Positions 9,599 to 18,727 of a stretch of 61,640 nt of DNA are shown in pieces (position 1 is the stretch's first letter; the number at the start of each line of letters is the position of its first letter). The translations under genes and the position numbers were made by a program. The stretch comes from Pseudoalteromonas sp. NBT06-2 (GTDB lineage: Bacteria; Pseudomonadota; Gammaproteobacteria; Enterobacterales; Alteromonadaceae): positions 1 through 61,640 of the forward strand of contig NZ_NQMR01000028.1 of NCBI RefSeq assembly GCF_002276045.1, in the 5' to 3' direction. The notes under the pieces are model-generated. The model was not told the DNA's origin, searched no databases, and was given only the letters and a program-made list of their open reading frames with translations.

Positions 9599-10253
9599 TC
9601 AACTATATTTTTTAGTGAGTAAAGTTTTAATTTTATTTGCAGTTTGTAAACCGACACCTTCAACTTCCATCAATTGTACTTCAGTTGCATTAAATATATT
9701 TTCTAAAGAATCAAAGTACGTCAGTAGCCTTTTAGCCAATTGAGGACCGACATTTGGTAGACCTTGAATTAAATACAGTTGTTGCGTTTTAACTCGTTTT
9801 GGTTTGCGTTCTGCACGTGTGAGCAGTTTATTTTTTGTTTTTTTTTTGTTTTGCACAATAAATTAATATTTTTGCACTTTCAATTTGATTAGCTGAACGT
9901 AAAATAGGAATTTTCATGATAAGAGTGATACTTGCGATTGCCCCAAGCACAGCTTCACGTGAAATTTTAAATTTTCGAATCTCTGATGCACAACCTTCTA
10001 GTAATAATGCCACTTGATAATCGGATTGCGTTAAACGGTACATTTGTGAAAATAGCCGACCATTGCAAAGCGACTGAACAAAATCTGTTATAGATTTTCT
10101 TTCAATTAAAATTTCACCATCAAGTAAATAATCCCCCAAAGTCAATGTGGTTCGAGTAAGGTGAATTTTTTCATTTTTAGCTAACTGATTCAGTAAATCA
10201 ATGCATTTTTCTCTATGATCAAATGCAATCTGATAATTCCGATTATCAAACAT
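9599..10253 (-). pseudogene. XPF/Mus81-like ERCC4 nuclease with C-terminal (HhH)2, split by a frameshift in a poly-A run
   Basis: Two overlapping reading frames together make one archaeal-XPF-like protein of about 220 residues. The first (9828-10253) holds an ERCC4 nuclease domain with GDYLLDGEILIERKSITDF, which is the catalytic GDx(n)ERKxxxD motif, and FDHRE. The second (9599-9856) holds a basic linker and two helix-hairpin-helix motifs, LPNVGPQLAKRLL and VEGVGLQTANKI. The frames join at a run of ten A (T at 9838-9847 on the plus strand); one A fewer restores a continuous protein. Such proteins cut branched or flap DNA in archaea and eukaryotes; a repair role here is inference. It lies between glyA and nrdR. 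The split may be a sequencing error, a slippage site or true decay; all visible catalytic residues are intact. Confidence 0.8.
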
Positions 10254-10301
10254 TTAAATATCACTATGAGAGTCCTTTTAAATAACCATAGCCTAAAACA
10301 A

Positions 10302-10330
10302 TAAAAGACCACTAAATGTGGTCTTTTATT
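10302..10330 (-). terminator. Intrinsic terminator after glyA
   Basis: AAAAGACCAC and GTGGTCTTTT form a hairpin with a short loop, followed by T-rich sequence on the minus strand. It lies about 50 bp past the glyA stop and can act in both directions. Confidence 0.8.
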
Positions 10331-10349
10331 TATCAAATTTTATCTACTC

Positions 10350-10362
10350 GCCACTCAGTGGC
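10350..10362. repeat. Short palindrome GCCACTCAGTGGC 3' of glyA
   Basis: One of four related palindromes of the form GCCACxxAGTGGC placed 16-29 bases after the stop codon of minus-strand genes in this window (others at 40799, 50490 and 56184). Confidence 0.6.
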
Positions 10363-10378
10363 TTTTAATAAAACAGAT

Positions 10379-11635
10379 TTATGCGTAAACAGGAAGTTTG
10401 GCGCAGATAGCTTTAACTTTTTCTTTTACGTCAGCTTGAACAGTAACATCTTCGATATTATCTAGTACGTCACAGATCCAGCCCGCAAGTTCTTTAGACT
10501 CTGCTTCTTTGAAACCACGACGTGTGATTGCAGGAGAGCCAATACGTAGACCTGAAGTAACAAAAGGAGAACGTGGATCATTAGGTACTGAATTTTTATT
10601 AACTGTAATGTTTGCATTACCCAAAGCAGCATCAGCGTCTTTACCCGTGATATCTTTGTCGATAAGATCGAGTAAAAATAAGTGGTTTTCAGTTTTTCCT
10701 GAAACGATTTTGTAGCCACGTTCTTGTAAAACTGCAACCATAGCTTGTGCATTTTTAACAACTTGAGTTTGGTAAACTTTAAACTCTGGTTGTAAAGCTT
10801 CTTTAAATGCAACCGCTTTAGCAGCGATGATGTGACATAAAGGTCCACCTTGACCACCAGGAAAAACAGCACTGTTTAATTTTTTGTAGATAGCTTCATC
10901 GCCACATGCAGAAATAATTAAACCACCACGAGGACCTGCTAATGTTTTATGAGTTGTCGTTGTTACAACGTGAGCGTGCTCAACAGGATTAGGGTAAACA
11001 CCAGCAGCAATAAGACCTGCAACGTGAGCCATATCAACAAACAGATAAGCACCTACTTTGTCAGCGATTTCACGGAATTTAGCCCAATCTACAATACCAG
11101 AGTATGCAGAAAAACCACCGATGATCATTTTTGGTTTGTGTTCGAATGCTAATGCTTCAATTTGTGCGTAATCAATTTCGCCAGTTGTTTCATTTAATCC
11201 GTACTGAACTGCATTATATAGTTTACCAGAGAAACTAACGTGAGAACCGTGAGTTAAATGACCGCCATGGGCAAGACTCATGCCTAATACAGTATCACCT
11301 GCGTCTAATAAAGCTAAAAAAACAGCAGCATTTGCTTGAGAACCCGCATGTGGTTGGACGTTTGCGTATTCAGAACCAAATAACTCATTAGCACGATCAA
11401 TTGCTAATTGTTCAACTACATCAACGTGCTCACAACCACCATAATAACGCTTACCAGGGTAACCTTCAGCATATTTATTAGTTAACTGAGAACCTTGTGC
11501 TTCAAGAACACGCGGGCTACAGTAGTTTTCAGATGCAATTAGTTCTATATGTTCTTCTTGACGAACTGTTTCTTGTTGAATGGCATCGAATAACTCAGAA
11601 TCGAAGTCAGCTATGTTCATGTTACGTTCTAACAT
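10379..11635 (-). CDS. glyA: Serine hydroxymethyltransferase
   Basis: PLP enzyme interconverting serine and glycine with tetrahydrofolate, the main source of one-carbon units. The sequence has [13 protein letters not shown], the PLP-lysine motif [16 protein letters not shown] near residue 230 and [13 protein letters not shown] near the C-terminus. I set the start at the ATG at 11635 ([12 protein letters not shown], as in E. coli GlyA), which has AGGAG six bases upstream; the frame remains open ten codons further. Length is then 418 residues, normal. It is divergent from the leucine-rich-repeat lipoprotein gene. Confidence 0.97.
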   Translation of the reverse strand: MLERNMNIADFDSELFDAIQQETVRQEEHIELIASENYCSPRVLEAQGSQLTNKYAEGYPGKRYYGGCEHVDVVEQLAIDRANELFGSEYANVQPHAGSQANAAVFLALLDAGDTVLGMSLAHGGHLTHGSHVSFSGKLYNAVQYGLNETTGEIDYAQIEALAFEHKPKMIIGGFSAYSGIVDWAKFREIADKVGAYLFVDMAHVAGLIAAGVYPNPVEHAHVVTTTTHKTLAGPRGGLIISACGDEAIYKKLNSAVFPGGQGGPLCHIIAAKAVAFKEALQPEFKVYQTQVVKNAQAMVAVLQERGYKIVSGKTENHLFLLDLIDKDITGKDADAALGNANITVNKNSVPNDPRSPFVTSGLRIGSPAITRRGFKEAESKELAGWICDVLDNIEDVTVQADVKEKVKAICAKLPVYA

Positions 11636-11940
11636 GGTATCTCCTAATAAAAGATAAAGGTGCAAATATGTACGAAGTTTGAGGCGATATTGTACGCATT
11701 TAATCAGCGTTTGCCCATAGCAAGTACATATAGATTAAGTGAGTATATTTAAACAGGGATTGAAATAATTTCACAGTGCTTTTGATATGATGTTTTTTTA
11801 TCATTTACATTTAAAATACAAATAAATAACAGGTTAACATTAACTTTTATTATCAATGATTTTTATCACTAAATAAATTTCTTTAAAAGAACAACAAAAA
11901 CAAGGCAATAGATTATAAATAAAATTGTTATTAAACAAAA
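11636..11940. other. Gene-free AT-rich spacer between glyA and the LRR gene
   Basis: About 300 bp between two divergent genes. It must hold the glyA promoter, but I see no convincing purine-repressor site, repeat or RNA in it. The promoter of the rightward gene follows at 11925-11952. Confidence 0.5.
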
Positions 11941-11952
11941 ACTCTATATAAT
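11925..11952 (+). promoter_or_regulatory. Sigma70-type promoter for the LRR lipoprotein gene
   Basis: TTGTTA (11925-11930) and a perfect TATAAT (11947-11952) are separated by 16 bp. The expected start near 11959 leaves a leader of about 60 bases before the ATG at 12018. Confidence 0.65.
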
Positions 11953-12017
11953 GCGCCTTTCGTAGGAATGCATCAAACATAAGAAAAATAAACACTTATG
12001 TATCATGGAGTTAAACA

Positions 12018-14996
12018 ATGAGAATCAAATTAAACCACACCTTTATTAAAACCATTTTCTTAAGCTTTTTTTTAAGTGCTTGTGGCGGTGATAGTAATAA
12101 AGAAACAAAAAAATCAGTAAAACCTGTCAATCAAGCACCTTCAATAACGAGTATCAACAAACACACTATAGAAGAGCAAAGTACATTTACTTTTACTGCA
12201 CAAGCAAGTGACAGCGATGGCTCTATTTCAAGCTATTTATGGCAACAAACTGCTGGCACAGAAGTTGTTGATTTAATATCGAATGCAGTAACTTTATCAT
12301 TTACAGCACCTGATATTGCAACAGATGAAACACTTTCTTTTTCTTTAACAGTTACTGATAATGACAGTGCATTTTCAACTGAAACACTTAACATTGACGT
12401 CGTTGCAAATTCAGCCCCTATCATTGCCAGTATGGCAAACATAACAATCAAAGAAAGAGATGAATTTTCATTTACAGCAGATGTATCAGATGAAGATGGC
12501 ACAATAAGCAGTTATCTGTGGCAACAACTAGAAGGGGCTGTAGTTACTACGTTTAGTGCAAATACTGAAAAATTAACATTTATAGCTCCAAATGTGACCA
12601 GTGATGAAAAGCTCGTATTTGAATTAACTGCAATAGATGATTTCAATAATGCAACAACATCTGAACTCACAGTTAATATCACTGCATATTCTGAAATTGA
12701 TTATAATAATATTGTAGATAGCGGTTTAAAGACTTGTTTACAACTAAATAATCTTGATTTAGGTATTGATTCAATTACCTGTGATAGCATTAAGTTTGAA
12801 TCTTTATTAGAACTCAATAACTTTCCTTTGTTAAAAACAGTTAATATTACTAATTCAGGACTTACTGATGTTAATGAACTAAAAGATCTCACTCAACTTA
12901 CATCACTTGATTTATCAAATAACCAAATTGAAGATATCACCACACTTAGTTCGCTGACTAAATTAGAGCATCTAAACATAGCAAACAATCAGGTTACTCA
13001 AGAGTCTTTAGTTACATTACTTTCTCAGTTACCTACATTAAGAACACTTAATTTAGAGTCTTATTATTCTAATGATAATTATTACAACACTCTAGATCTA
13101 GATGAGTTAGCTGGATTAACACAACTTGAGCAGCTTAATTTAAATCATGTTAGATTAAATAACATTTCAAAACTGACAAACTTTGAAGATTTAACACATT
13201 TACAACTTGAAAACGTAGGTTCAGGATTTAATACATTAAGCTTTTTAGCTAATTTACCCAAGTTAACGGTTTTAAATATCGGTAACAATAGTGAAATAAA
13301 GGACTTATCAGCTTTAAACCAATTAACCCAACTAGTTGAATTAAACTTATCACAAAATAGTTCGGAAGATTTATCACCTTTAAGCAATTTAGTGAATTTA
13401 CAAAAACTCAATTTAAGTACAGATTATTACTATTATAACGACAATACTTTAGAACTGAATACTCTAGCCAAATTAACTCAATTAAAAGAACTCAATATTA
13501 GTGGCCGTAAAGTAGCAAACTTAATAACCATTGAAAACTTTATTCAATTAGAAACATTATTTATATCTAACATCAATACAGCGAGTATCGCTAGCATTGC
13601 AAGTTTAACGAAACTTAAAACTTTAGATGCAAGTAATAATAGCCGATTAGGTGATATCAGTCCTTTAAAAAGCTTAACGAATTTAGTTGACGTAAACTTA
13701 GCGAATAATCAAAATTTAGATGATCTTTCCCCTCTATCTACTTTAGTTAATCTGGTTAGACTTAATATTAGTGATTTAAATAATAGTGAAATATTCCTTT
13801 TACCATTGTCAAATTTAATTCATTTAAAAACATTAGATGCCAGTAAGAATCAATTATCAGATATTGAGACATTGGCTAATTTAGAACACTTAAAAAGCTT
13901 AAAACTTAACAATGCTAACCTAGAATATTTATTTGACTTCTCTAAGCTGACAAACCTAACTGAATTAGATCTATCTCGCAATCAACTCACTTCCCTGAGT
14001 AAACTATCCTCGGCAAGTGATTTAACAAAACTGACACTTTCTGAAAATACAGTATTAACTTCTTTAGCTGGATTAGAATCATTAACAAAATTAAATTATC
14101 TAAAAGCTGATTACTTAAGCCTCTTACCTGATATCAGCGCTCTTGCGACATTAAATAATTTAGAATATTTAAATTTATATAACACTGACAATCTTTCAAA
14201 TATTACAGCTTTAGGTGATTTAACTAAACTAACAGAGTTGAATCTGAGAAGCATGTCATTACTGGAAGACATTAGTGTGCTAAATAGCTTAACTAATTTG
14301 ATCAACCTTGACTTACGAGATAACCGTAGAATTTTATGTAGTCAACTAGATGAATTAAAAAATAATTTAGATAATACTGTAATAAAACACTACTCAAACT
14401 GTGTACAGACTCCAATTGATAAGTCACTATTTAAAGATGATAAATTATTATCTTGTGTGATAAATAAATCTTTTGATATTGATCAAATAAATTATTTATC
14501 CTGTTCTCATGATGATATTGCAGATTTAAATGGTTTAGAACAATTAAATAAATTAACCAGTTTAAACCTTTACTACAATCAAATTTCTGATTTAACACCT
14601 TTAGCTAACTTAATGAACCTAAGTAACCTTAACCTCAATTACAATGATGTTTCTGATTTAAACGTGATATCAAGCTTAACTAACTTGACTAATTTAGAGC
14701 TAGAAAAAAACCAGATAACCGAGATTTCTGCATTATCAAATTTAATTAATTTAACGAGTTTAGAGCTAGATAATAATCAGGTAAGTGACATCTCTGCATT
14801 ATCAAATTTAATGAAATTAAGCCGGCTAGAATTAAACTCTAATCAAATAACCGACATATCTCCTTTAACGAATTTAACTGAATTACGTACTTTATATTTA
14901 CGATATAACTCTGATATAGATTGTGAACAACTAAACAGTTTAGAAGAGGTACTGACTAACCTATATAACTTTGATAAACCTTCACACTGTAACTAA
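12018..14996 (+). CDS. Surface lipoprotein with two Ig/PKD-like domains and two Cys-capped internalin-type leucine-rich-repeat modules
   Basis: Probable outer-membrane lipoprotein: a signal peptide ends in the lipobox LSAC with CGGDSN following. Residues about 35-130 and 131-225 are two homologous Ig/PKD-like domains, each with SSYLWQQ. Module 1 begins with a cysteine pair (C240, C255), runs through about two dozen SDS22-like repeats of the type LTSLDLSNNQIEDI, and ends with a pair (C774, C795). Module 2 repeats this plan on a smaller scale (C813, C829, then repeats, then C969, C991). The full protein has 992 residues. Such repeats usually bind proteins or glycans; the ligand is unknown. It is transcribed alone from its own promoter and ends in a terminator. 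I do not recognise a named gene. Confidence 0.88.
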   Translation: MRIKLNHTFIKTIFLSFFLSACGGDSNKETKKSVKPVNQAPSITSINKHTIEEQSTFTFTAQASDSDGSISSYLWQQTAGTEVVDLISNAVTLSFTAPDIATDETLSFSLTVTDNDSAFSTETLNIDVVANSAPIIASMANITIKERDEFSFTADVSDEDGTISSYLWQQLEGAVVTTFSANTEKLTFIAPNVTSDEKLVFELTAIDDFNNATTSELTVNITAYSEIDYNNIVDSGLKTCLQLNNLDLGIDSITCDSIKFESLLELNNFPLLKTVNITNSGLTDVNELKDLTQLTSLDLSNNQIEDITTLSSLTKLEHLNIANNQVTQESLVTLLSQLPTLRTLNLESYYSNDNYYNTLDLDELAGLTQLEQLNLNHVRLNNISKLTNFEDLTHLQLENVGSGFNTLSFLANLPKLTVLNIGNNSEIKDLSALNQLTQLVELNLSQNSSEDLSPLSNLVNLQKLNLSTDYYYYNDNTLELNTLAKLTQLKELNISGRKVANLITIENFIQLETLFISNINTASIASIASLTKLKTLDASNNSRLGDISPLKSLTNLVDVNLANNQNLDDLSPLSTLVNLVRLNISDLNNSEIFLLPLSNLIHLKTLDASKNQLSDIETLANLEHLKSLKLNNANLEYLFDFSKLTNLTELDLSRNQLTSLSKLSSASDLTKLTLSENTVLTSLAGLESLTKLNYLKADYLSLLPDISALATLNNLEYLNLYNTDNLSNITALGDLTKLTELNLRSMSLLEDISVLNSLTNLINLDLRDNRRILCSQLDELKNNLDNTVIKHYSNCVQTPIDKSLFKDDKLLSCVINKSFDIDQINYLSCSHDDIADLNGLEQLNKLTSLNLYYNQISDLTPLANLMNLSNLNLNYNDVSDLNVISSLTNLTNLELEKNQITEISALSNLINLTSLELDNNQVSDISALSNLMKLSRLELNSNQITDISPLTNLTELRTLYLRYNSDIDCEQLNSLEEVLTNLYNFDKPSHCN

Positions 14997-15014
14997 TTTA
15001 ACAGTACAGCATAA

Positions 15015-15050
15015 GAACCAGTAATAAATTGTTATTACTGGTTTTTATTT
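15015..15050 (+). terminator. Intrinsic terminator after the LRR gene
   Basis: AACCAGTAATAA and TTATTACTGGTT pair around a four-base loop and are followed by TTTTATTT. Confidence 0.9.
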
Positions 15051-15203
15051 AAAGAACATCAAATTATCTACTCTTATAATAAACACACCTATGAATATCA
15101 GTTTTTAAATTAATTTCTTCAGAGCGAATTGATATTTGCTAAGAATGACCATATTAATCTAAAATATCGACAATATTTATCCTTCTTTAAAAAAGGTCAT
15201 CTT

Positions 15204-16877
15204 ATGGCATTGCCAGATAAGTTTATTTTTAGTTGCTCTAGAGTTTCTAAAGTTGTACCACCTAAGCGCACTATATTAAAAGACATTTCAATTTCATTCT
15301 TTCCTGGTGCCAAAATTGGTGTTTTAGGTTTAAATGGTTCAGGTAAATCAAGCCTATTACGTATTATGGCAGGTGTTGATACTGAATTTGAAGGTGAAGC
15401 GAATGCATTATCAGGTACTAAAATTGGTTATTTACCGCAAGAACCCGTACTTGATGAAAGTAAAACAGTACGTGAAGTTGTTGAAGAAGCAGTAAGTGAT
15501 GTTAAAAATGCACTCACTCGTCTTGATGAAGTATATAACGAATACGCTGCTGAAGGCGCTGACTTTGATGCGTTAGCAAAAGAGCAAGGTGAATTAGAGG
15601 CAATAATCCAAGCGGGTGATGGTCATAATTTAGATAACGCATTAGAGCGTGCAGCTGATGCATTACGTTTACCTGAGTGGGATGCAAAAGTTTCAGTACT
15701 ATCTGGTGGTGAACGTCGTCGTGTTGCGATTTGTCGTTTATTATTAGAAAAACCTGACATGCTACTTCTTGATGAACCAACTAACCACCTGGATGCAGAA
15801 TCTGTTGCATGGTTAGAGAAGTTCTTACATGACTACGAAGGCACAGTAGTGGCTATCACCCATGATAGATATTTCCTTGATAATGTTGCAGGTTGGATCT
15901 TAGAGCTTGACCGTGGTGAAGGAATTCCATGGGAAGGGAATTATTCTTCATGGCTTGAACAAAAAGATGCACGTTTACAACAAGAAGCTAAATCTGAAAA
16001 AGCACGCCAAAAGTCAATTGCAAAAGAACTTGAATGGGTACGTTCAAATGCAAAAGGTCGACAAGCGAAATCAAAAGCGCGTATGGCCAACTTTACCGAA
16101 ATGCAGCAGTCTGATTATCAAAAGCGTAATGAGACCAATGAGCTTTTCATTCCAGCAGGTCCTCGCTTAGGTGATAAGGTCGTTGATGTTGAAAACTTAC
16201 GAAAAAGTTATGGTGAACGTTTATTAATTGATGATTTAAGTTTCAGCATACCTAAAGGTGCTATTGTTGGTATTATCGGTGCAAACGGTGCCGGTAAATC
16301 TACCTTATTTAGAATGATCAATAATGATGAACAGGCAGATTCAGGCAATATTGTATTAGGCGAATCAGTTAAATTAGCAACCGTTGATCAATTTCGCGAT
16401 GATCTAGATGGTAATAAAACCGTATTCCAAGAGTTATCTGATGGTCAAGATATTCTAAAAATTGGAAACTATGAAATCTCTAGTCGTGCTTATGTAAGTC
16501 GTTTTAACTTTAAAGGTAATGATCAACAAAAATTTGTAAAAGATCTATCTGGTGGTGAACGTAACCGTTTACACTTAGCTAAGCTCTTAAAAGTAGGCGG
16601 CAATTTAATATTACTGGATGAGCCTACCAATGACTTAGATATTGAAACTTTACGTGCATTAGAAGATGCTATTTTAGAATTCCCAGGTTGTGTTATGTGT
16701 ATCTCGCATGATCGCTGGTTCTTAGATCGCATCGCAACACATATTCTTGATTACCGCGATGAAGGAAAGATCAACTTCTATGAAGGTAACTACACTGAAT
16801 ATGAAGCATGGTTCAAAAAAACATATGGCGCAGAAGCAGCCCAACCTAAAAGAATAAAGTATAAAAAAATAGGTTAA
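15204..16877 (+). CDS. ettA: Energy-dependent translational throttle protein EttA (ABC-F ATPase)
   Basis: Ribosome E-site ATPase that gates the first elongation step according to the ADP/ATP ratio. Two ABC domains are visible: the first has GLNGSGKSSLLR, LSGGERRRVA and LLLDEPTNHLD; the second has GANGAGKSTLF, LSGGERNR and LLDEPTNDLD. Between them is the charged linker (about 240-310) typical of ABC-F proteins. From the ATG at 15204 (MALPDKFIFSCSRVSKVVPPKR) the protein has 557 residues, matching E. coli EttA; the frame is open 25 codons further upstream, which I reject. It is monocistronic and followed by a small inverted-repeat element. Confidence 0.96.
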   Translation: MALPDKFIFSCSRVSKVVPPKRTILKDISISFFPGAKIGVLGLNGSGKSSLLRIMAGVDTEFEGEANALSGTKIGYLPQEPVLDESKTVREVVEEAVSDVKNALTRLDEVYNEYAAEGADFDALAKEQGELEAIIQAGDGHNLDNALERAADALRLPEWDAKVSVLSGGERRRVAICRLLLEKPDMLLLDEPTNHLDAESVAWLEKFLHDYEGTVVAITHDRYFLDNVAGWILELDRGEGIPWEGNYSSWLEQKDARLQQEAKSEKARQKSIAKELEWVRSNAKGRQAKSKARMANFTEMQQSDYQKRNETNELFIPAGPRLGDKVVDVENLRKSYGERLLIDDLSFSIPKGAIVGIIGANGAGKSTLFRMINNDEQADSGNIVLGESVKLATVDQFRDDLDGNKTVFQELSDGQDILKIGNYEISSRAYVSRFNFKGNDQQKFVKDLSGGERNRLHLAKLLKVGGNLILLDEPTNDLDIETLRALEDAILEFPGCVMCISHDRWFLDRIATHILDYRDEGKINFYEGNYTEYEAWFKKTYGAEAAQPKRIKYKKIG

Positions 16878-16901
16878 CCACTATCTTATTCAAAAATTAA
16901 C

Positions 16902-17063
16902 TAATACCAATACGAGTTAGTGAGTGATCAAATTTTAATAAGGATAAACTTTCAAGAACAAGGTGCTTGATTGAGTAATAGCAGGCTATTAGGATTGAAA
17001 GCAACGATGTTATTAGAATATTTAGTTCATTTAAATTGAGTATTATTTATTCGTATTGGTATA
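16902..17063. mobile_element. 162-bp inverted-repeat element (MITE-like, family 2)
   Basis: The ends are TAATACCAATACGA and its near-perfect reverse complement TCGTATTGGTATAA, with a non-coding AT-rich middle. The tip TAATACCAAT is shared with the 265-bp family at 1, 35473 and 40470, but the interior is unrelated. The left side reads GTTAGTGAGTGATCAA, also seen in the remnant at 42568. It sits in the gap between convergent ettA and the phoH-like gene. Confidence 0.65.
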
Positions 17064-17127
17064 ACACCTCATTTATCAGGTTTTATACATTTAATGACCT
17101 ACATCATAGTAAAACTTAGCGAAATAA

Positions 17128-17152
17128 AACACGCTTACATAGTAAGCGTGCT
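17128..17152 (-). terminator. Intrinsic terminator after the PhoH-like gene
   Basis: CACGCTTAC and GTAAGCGTG pair around three bases, followed on the minus strand by TTTTATTT, 12 bp past the stop codon. Confidence 0.8.
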
Positions 17153-17163
17153 CTAGAGAAAGG

Positions 17164-18561
17164 TTATAAATTTTCTTCCGCAAATGATGCGAGTCGGCTT
17201 CTCACTACACCATTTAGATACACAGTTGCACTGCCTTCAAAATTTTTAAAACGCTCAACTAAATAGGTTAAACCAGATGTTACTGCAGTTAAATAATTAC
17301 TATCAATTTGCGCTAAATTTCCTGAACAAATAAGCTTTGTCCCCTCTCCACAACGGGTAATAATGGTTTTTAATTGTGATGCCGTTAAGTTTTGGCTTTC
17401 ATCTAAAATCACAATCGCATTTTGAATACTGCGACCCCGCATAAAATTAACTGACTTAAACTGAATGTTGGCTTTTTCCATAATGTAATTTCGACTTGAA
17501 ACCGGATTTTCATCGCCCTTGTGTAAGACCTCTAATGAATCTGTAATAGCAGCTAACCAAGGCGCCATTTTTTCTTCTTCCGTTCCTGGTAAATACCCTA
17601 TAGATTCAGCTATTTCAGGGGTATTTCTCGTGACGATAACTTTGTCGTACATACCTTGTTCTATAACCAATTCTAATGCGCAAGCCAAGGCTAATAATGT
17701 TTTACCACACCCTGCCGGTCCAGTTAAAATAACAAGTTCAATATTTGGATCAAGTAAAGCTTGCAGAGCCATTGATTGATAAACATTTTTAGCACGTATT
17801 CCCCAAGCTGTTCGTGACATTAAACGCTCAACCCCCAAATCTAATAATTTTATATGTTCATCATCAAAACTTTCAACTCTTGCAGCAAAGTGCCCAGTGT
17901 CATCTAATAGGTATTCATTAACAAAAACATCATCAACTAAAGATCGTGGAATAGTATGGTGTGTTTCTCTACCAATTTGCTCACTTTCACATTCTTTTAC
18001 CTGTTGCCAAAAGTCTCCATCTAATCGTTTATAGCCACAACTGAGCAAGCTAATATCATCAATAAGCTGATCTGTTCGGTAATCTTCAACATACTCCAGT
18101 CCTGCACCTTTGGCTTTTAATCGCATATTAATATCTTTAGTAACTAATACGACTTTTTCATTTAGAAATTTTGCTTGCAAATAAACAGCACAATTAATGA
18201 TGCGATGATCATTTTCATTGCCAGGTAGCCCTGACACTGTCTCATCGTATAAGTGATCATTAACAATCGTTAACTTACCGGCCAGCTGATTATCGTCATT
18301 GCTCACTTTAGGTAAATCAACACCCGCTAGCATTTGTTCAGGACTTGCATCTCTTAAAACATCATCTAAAGCTCGAATAGCAACTCGTGCATCTCTGCTA
18401 ACGTCTTTTTTTCTATCTTTTATATGATCTAATTCTTCTAATACTGTCATAGGTATAATGACGTCATGTTCTTGGAAGGATAAAAAAGCGAGTGGCTCGT
18501 GTAGTAATACATTGGTATCAAGTACATAAATTTTATGATCAAGTGATGAATTTTTTCCCAT
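17164..18561 (-). CDS. PhoH-family ATPase with N-terminal PIN domain (PhoH2/YlaK-like)
   Basis: Cytoplasmic PIN-PhoH protein, a family of ATP-dependent RNA helicase-ribonucleases. The PIN domain (about 8-150) has YVLDTNVLLHEP, a conserved acidic VLEELDHIK and VTKDINMRLKA. The PhoH ATPase (about 245-455) has Walker A GPAGCGKTLLAL, NTPEIAESIGYLPGTEEEKM and Walker B AIVILDESQNLT. Length 465 residues is normal. It is divergent from rapA. The in vivo target is not known from the sequence. Start MGKNSSLDHK has GGAAA a few bases upstream. Confidence 0.93.
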   Translation of the reverse strand: MGKNSSLDHKIYVLDTNVLLHEPLAFLSFQEHDVIIPMTVLEELDHIKDRKKDVSRDARVAIRALDDVLRDASPEQMLAGVDLPKVSNDDNQLAGKLTIVNDHLYDETVSGLPGNENDHRIINCAVYLQAKFLNEKVVLVTKDINMRLKAKGAGLEYVEDYRTDQLIDDISLLSCGYKRLDGDFWQQVKECESEQIGRETHHTIPRSLVDDVFVNEYLLDDTGHFAARVESFDDEHIKLLDLGVERLMSRTAWGIRAKNVYQSMALQALLDPNIELVILTGPAGCGKTLLALACALELVIEQGMYDKVIVTRNTPEIAESIGYLPGTEEEKMAPWLAAITDSLEVLHKGDENPVSSRNYIMEKANIQFKSVNFMRGRSIQNAIVILDESQNLTASQLKTIITRCGEGTKLICSGNLAQIDSNYLTAVTSGLTYLVERFKNFEGSATVYLNGVVRSRLASFAEENL

Positions 18562-18727
18562 AAATGGTTTCCTTTTTAAACGCTATAATTTTTATGCTTT
18601 CCTTTAAAGTTTAGTCTATTTTTAATGAGTTACTTTTTTATGACAGTAAATTGTTTTTTTTTAGTGAAAATCAGTACGATTGCAGTTAACATAGCCGCCC
18701 TTTTTTGTGTAGGATTAGAGTAGATAA

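Noticed and set aside
9838..9847. Programmed -1 frameshift at A AAA AAC in the ERCC4 gene
   Set aside because: The slippery heptamer is in the right phase, but a -1 shift leads away from the helix-hairpin-helix frame. A +1 (or -2) change is required, so classical -1 frameshifting cannot make the fusion.
10462..10872. 136-codon minus-strand open frame inside glyA
   Set aside because: It is an out-of-frame shadow of glyA with leucine/lysine-rich nonsense composition.
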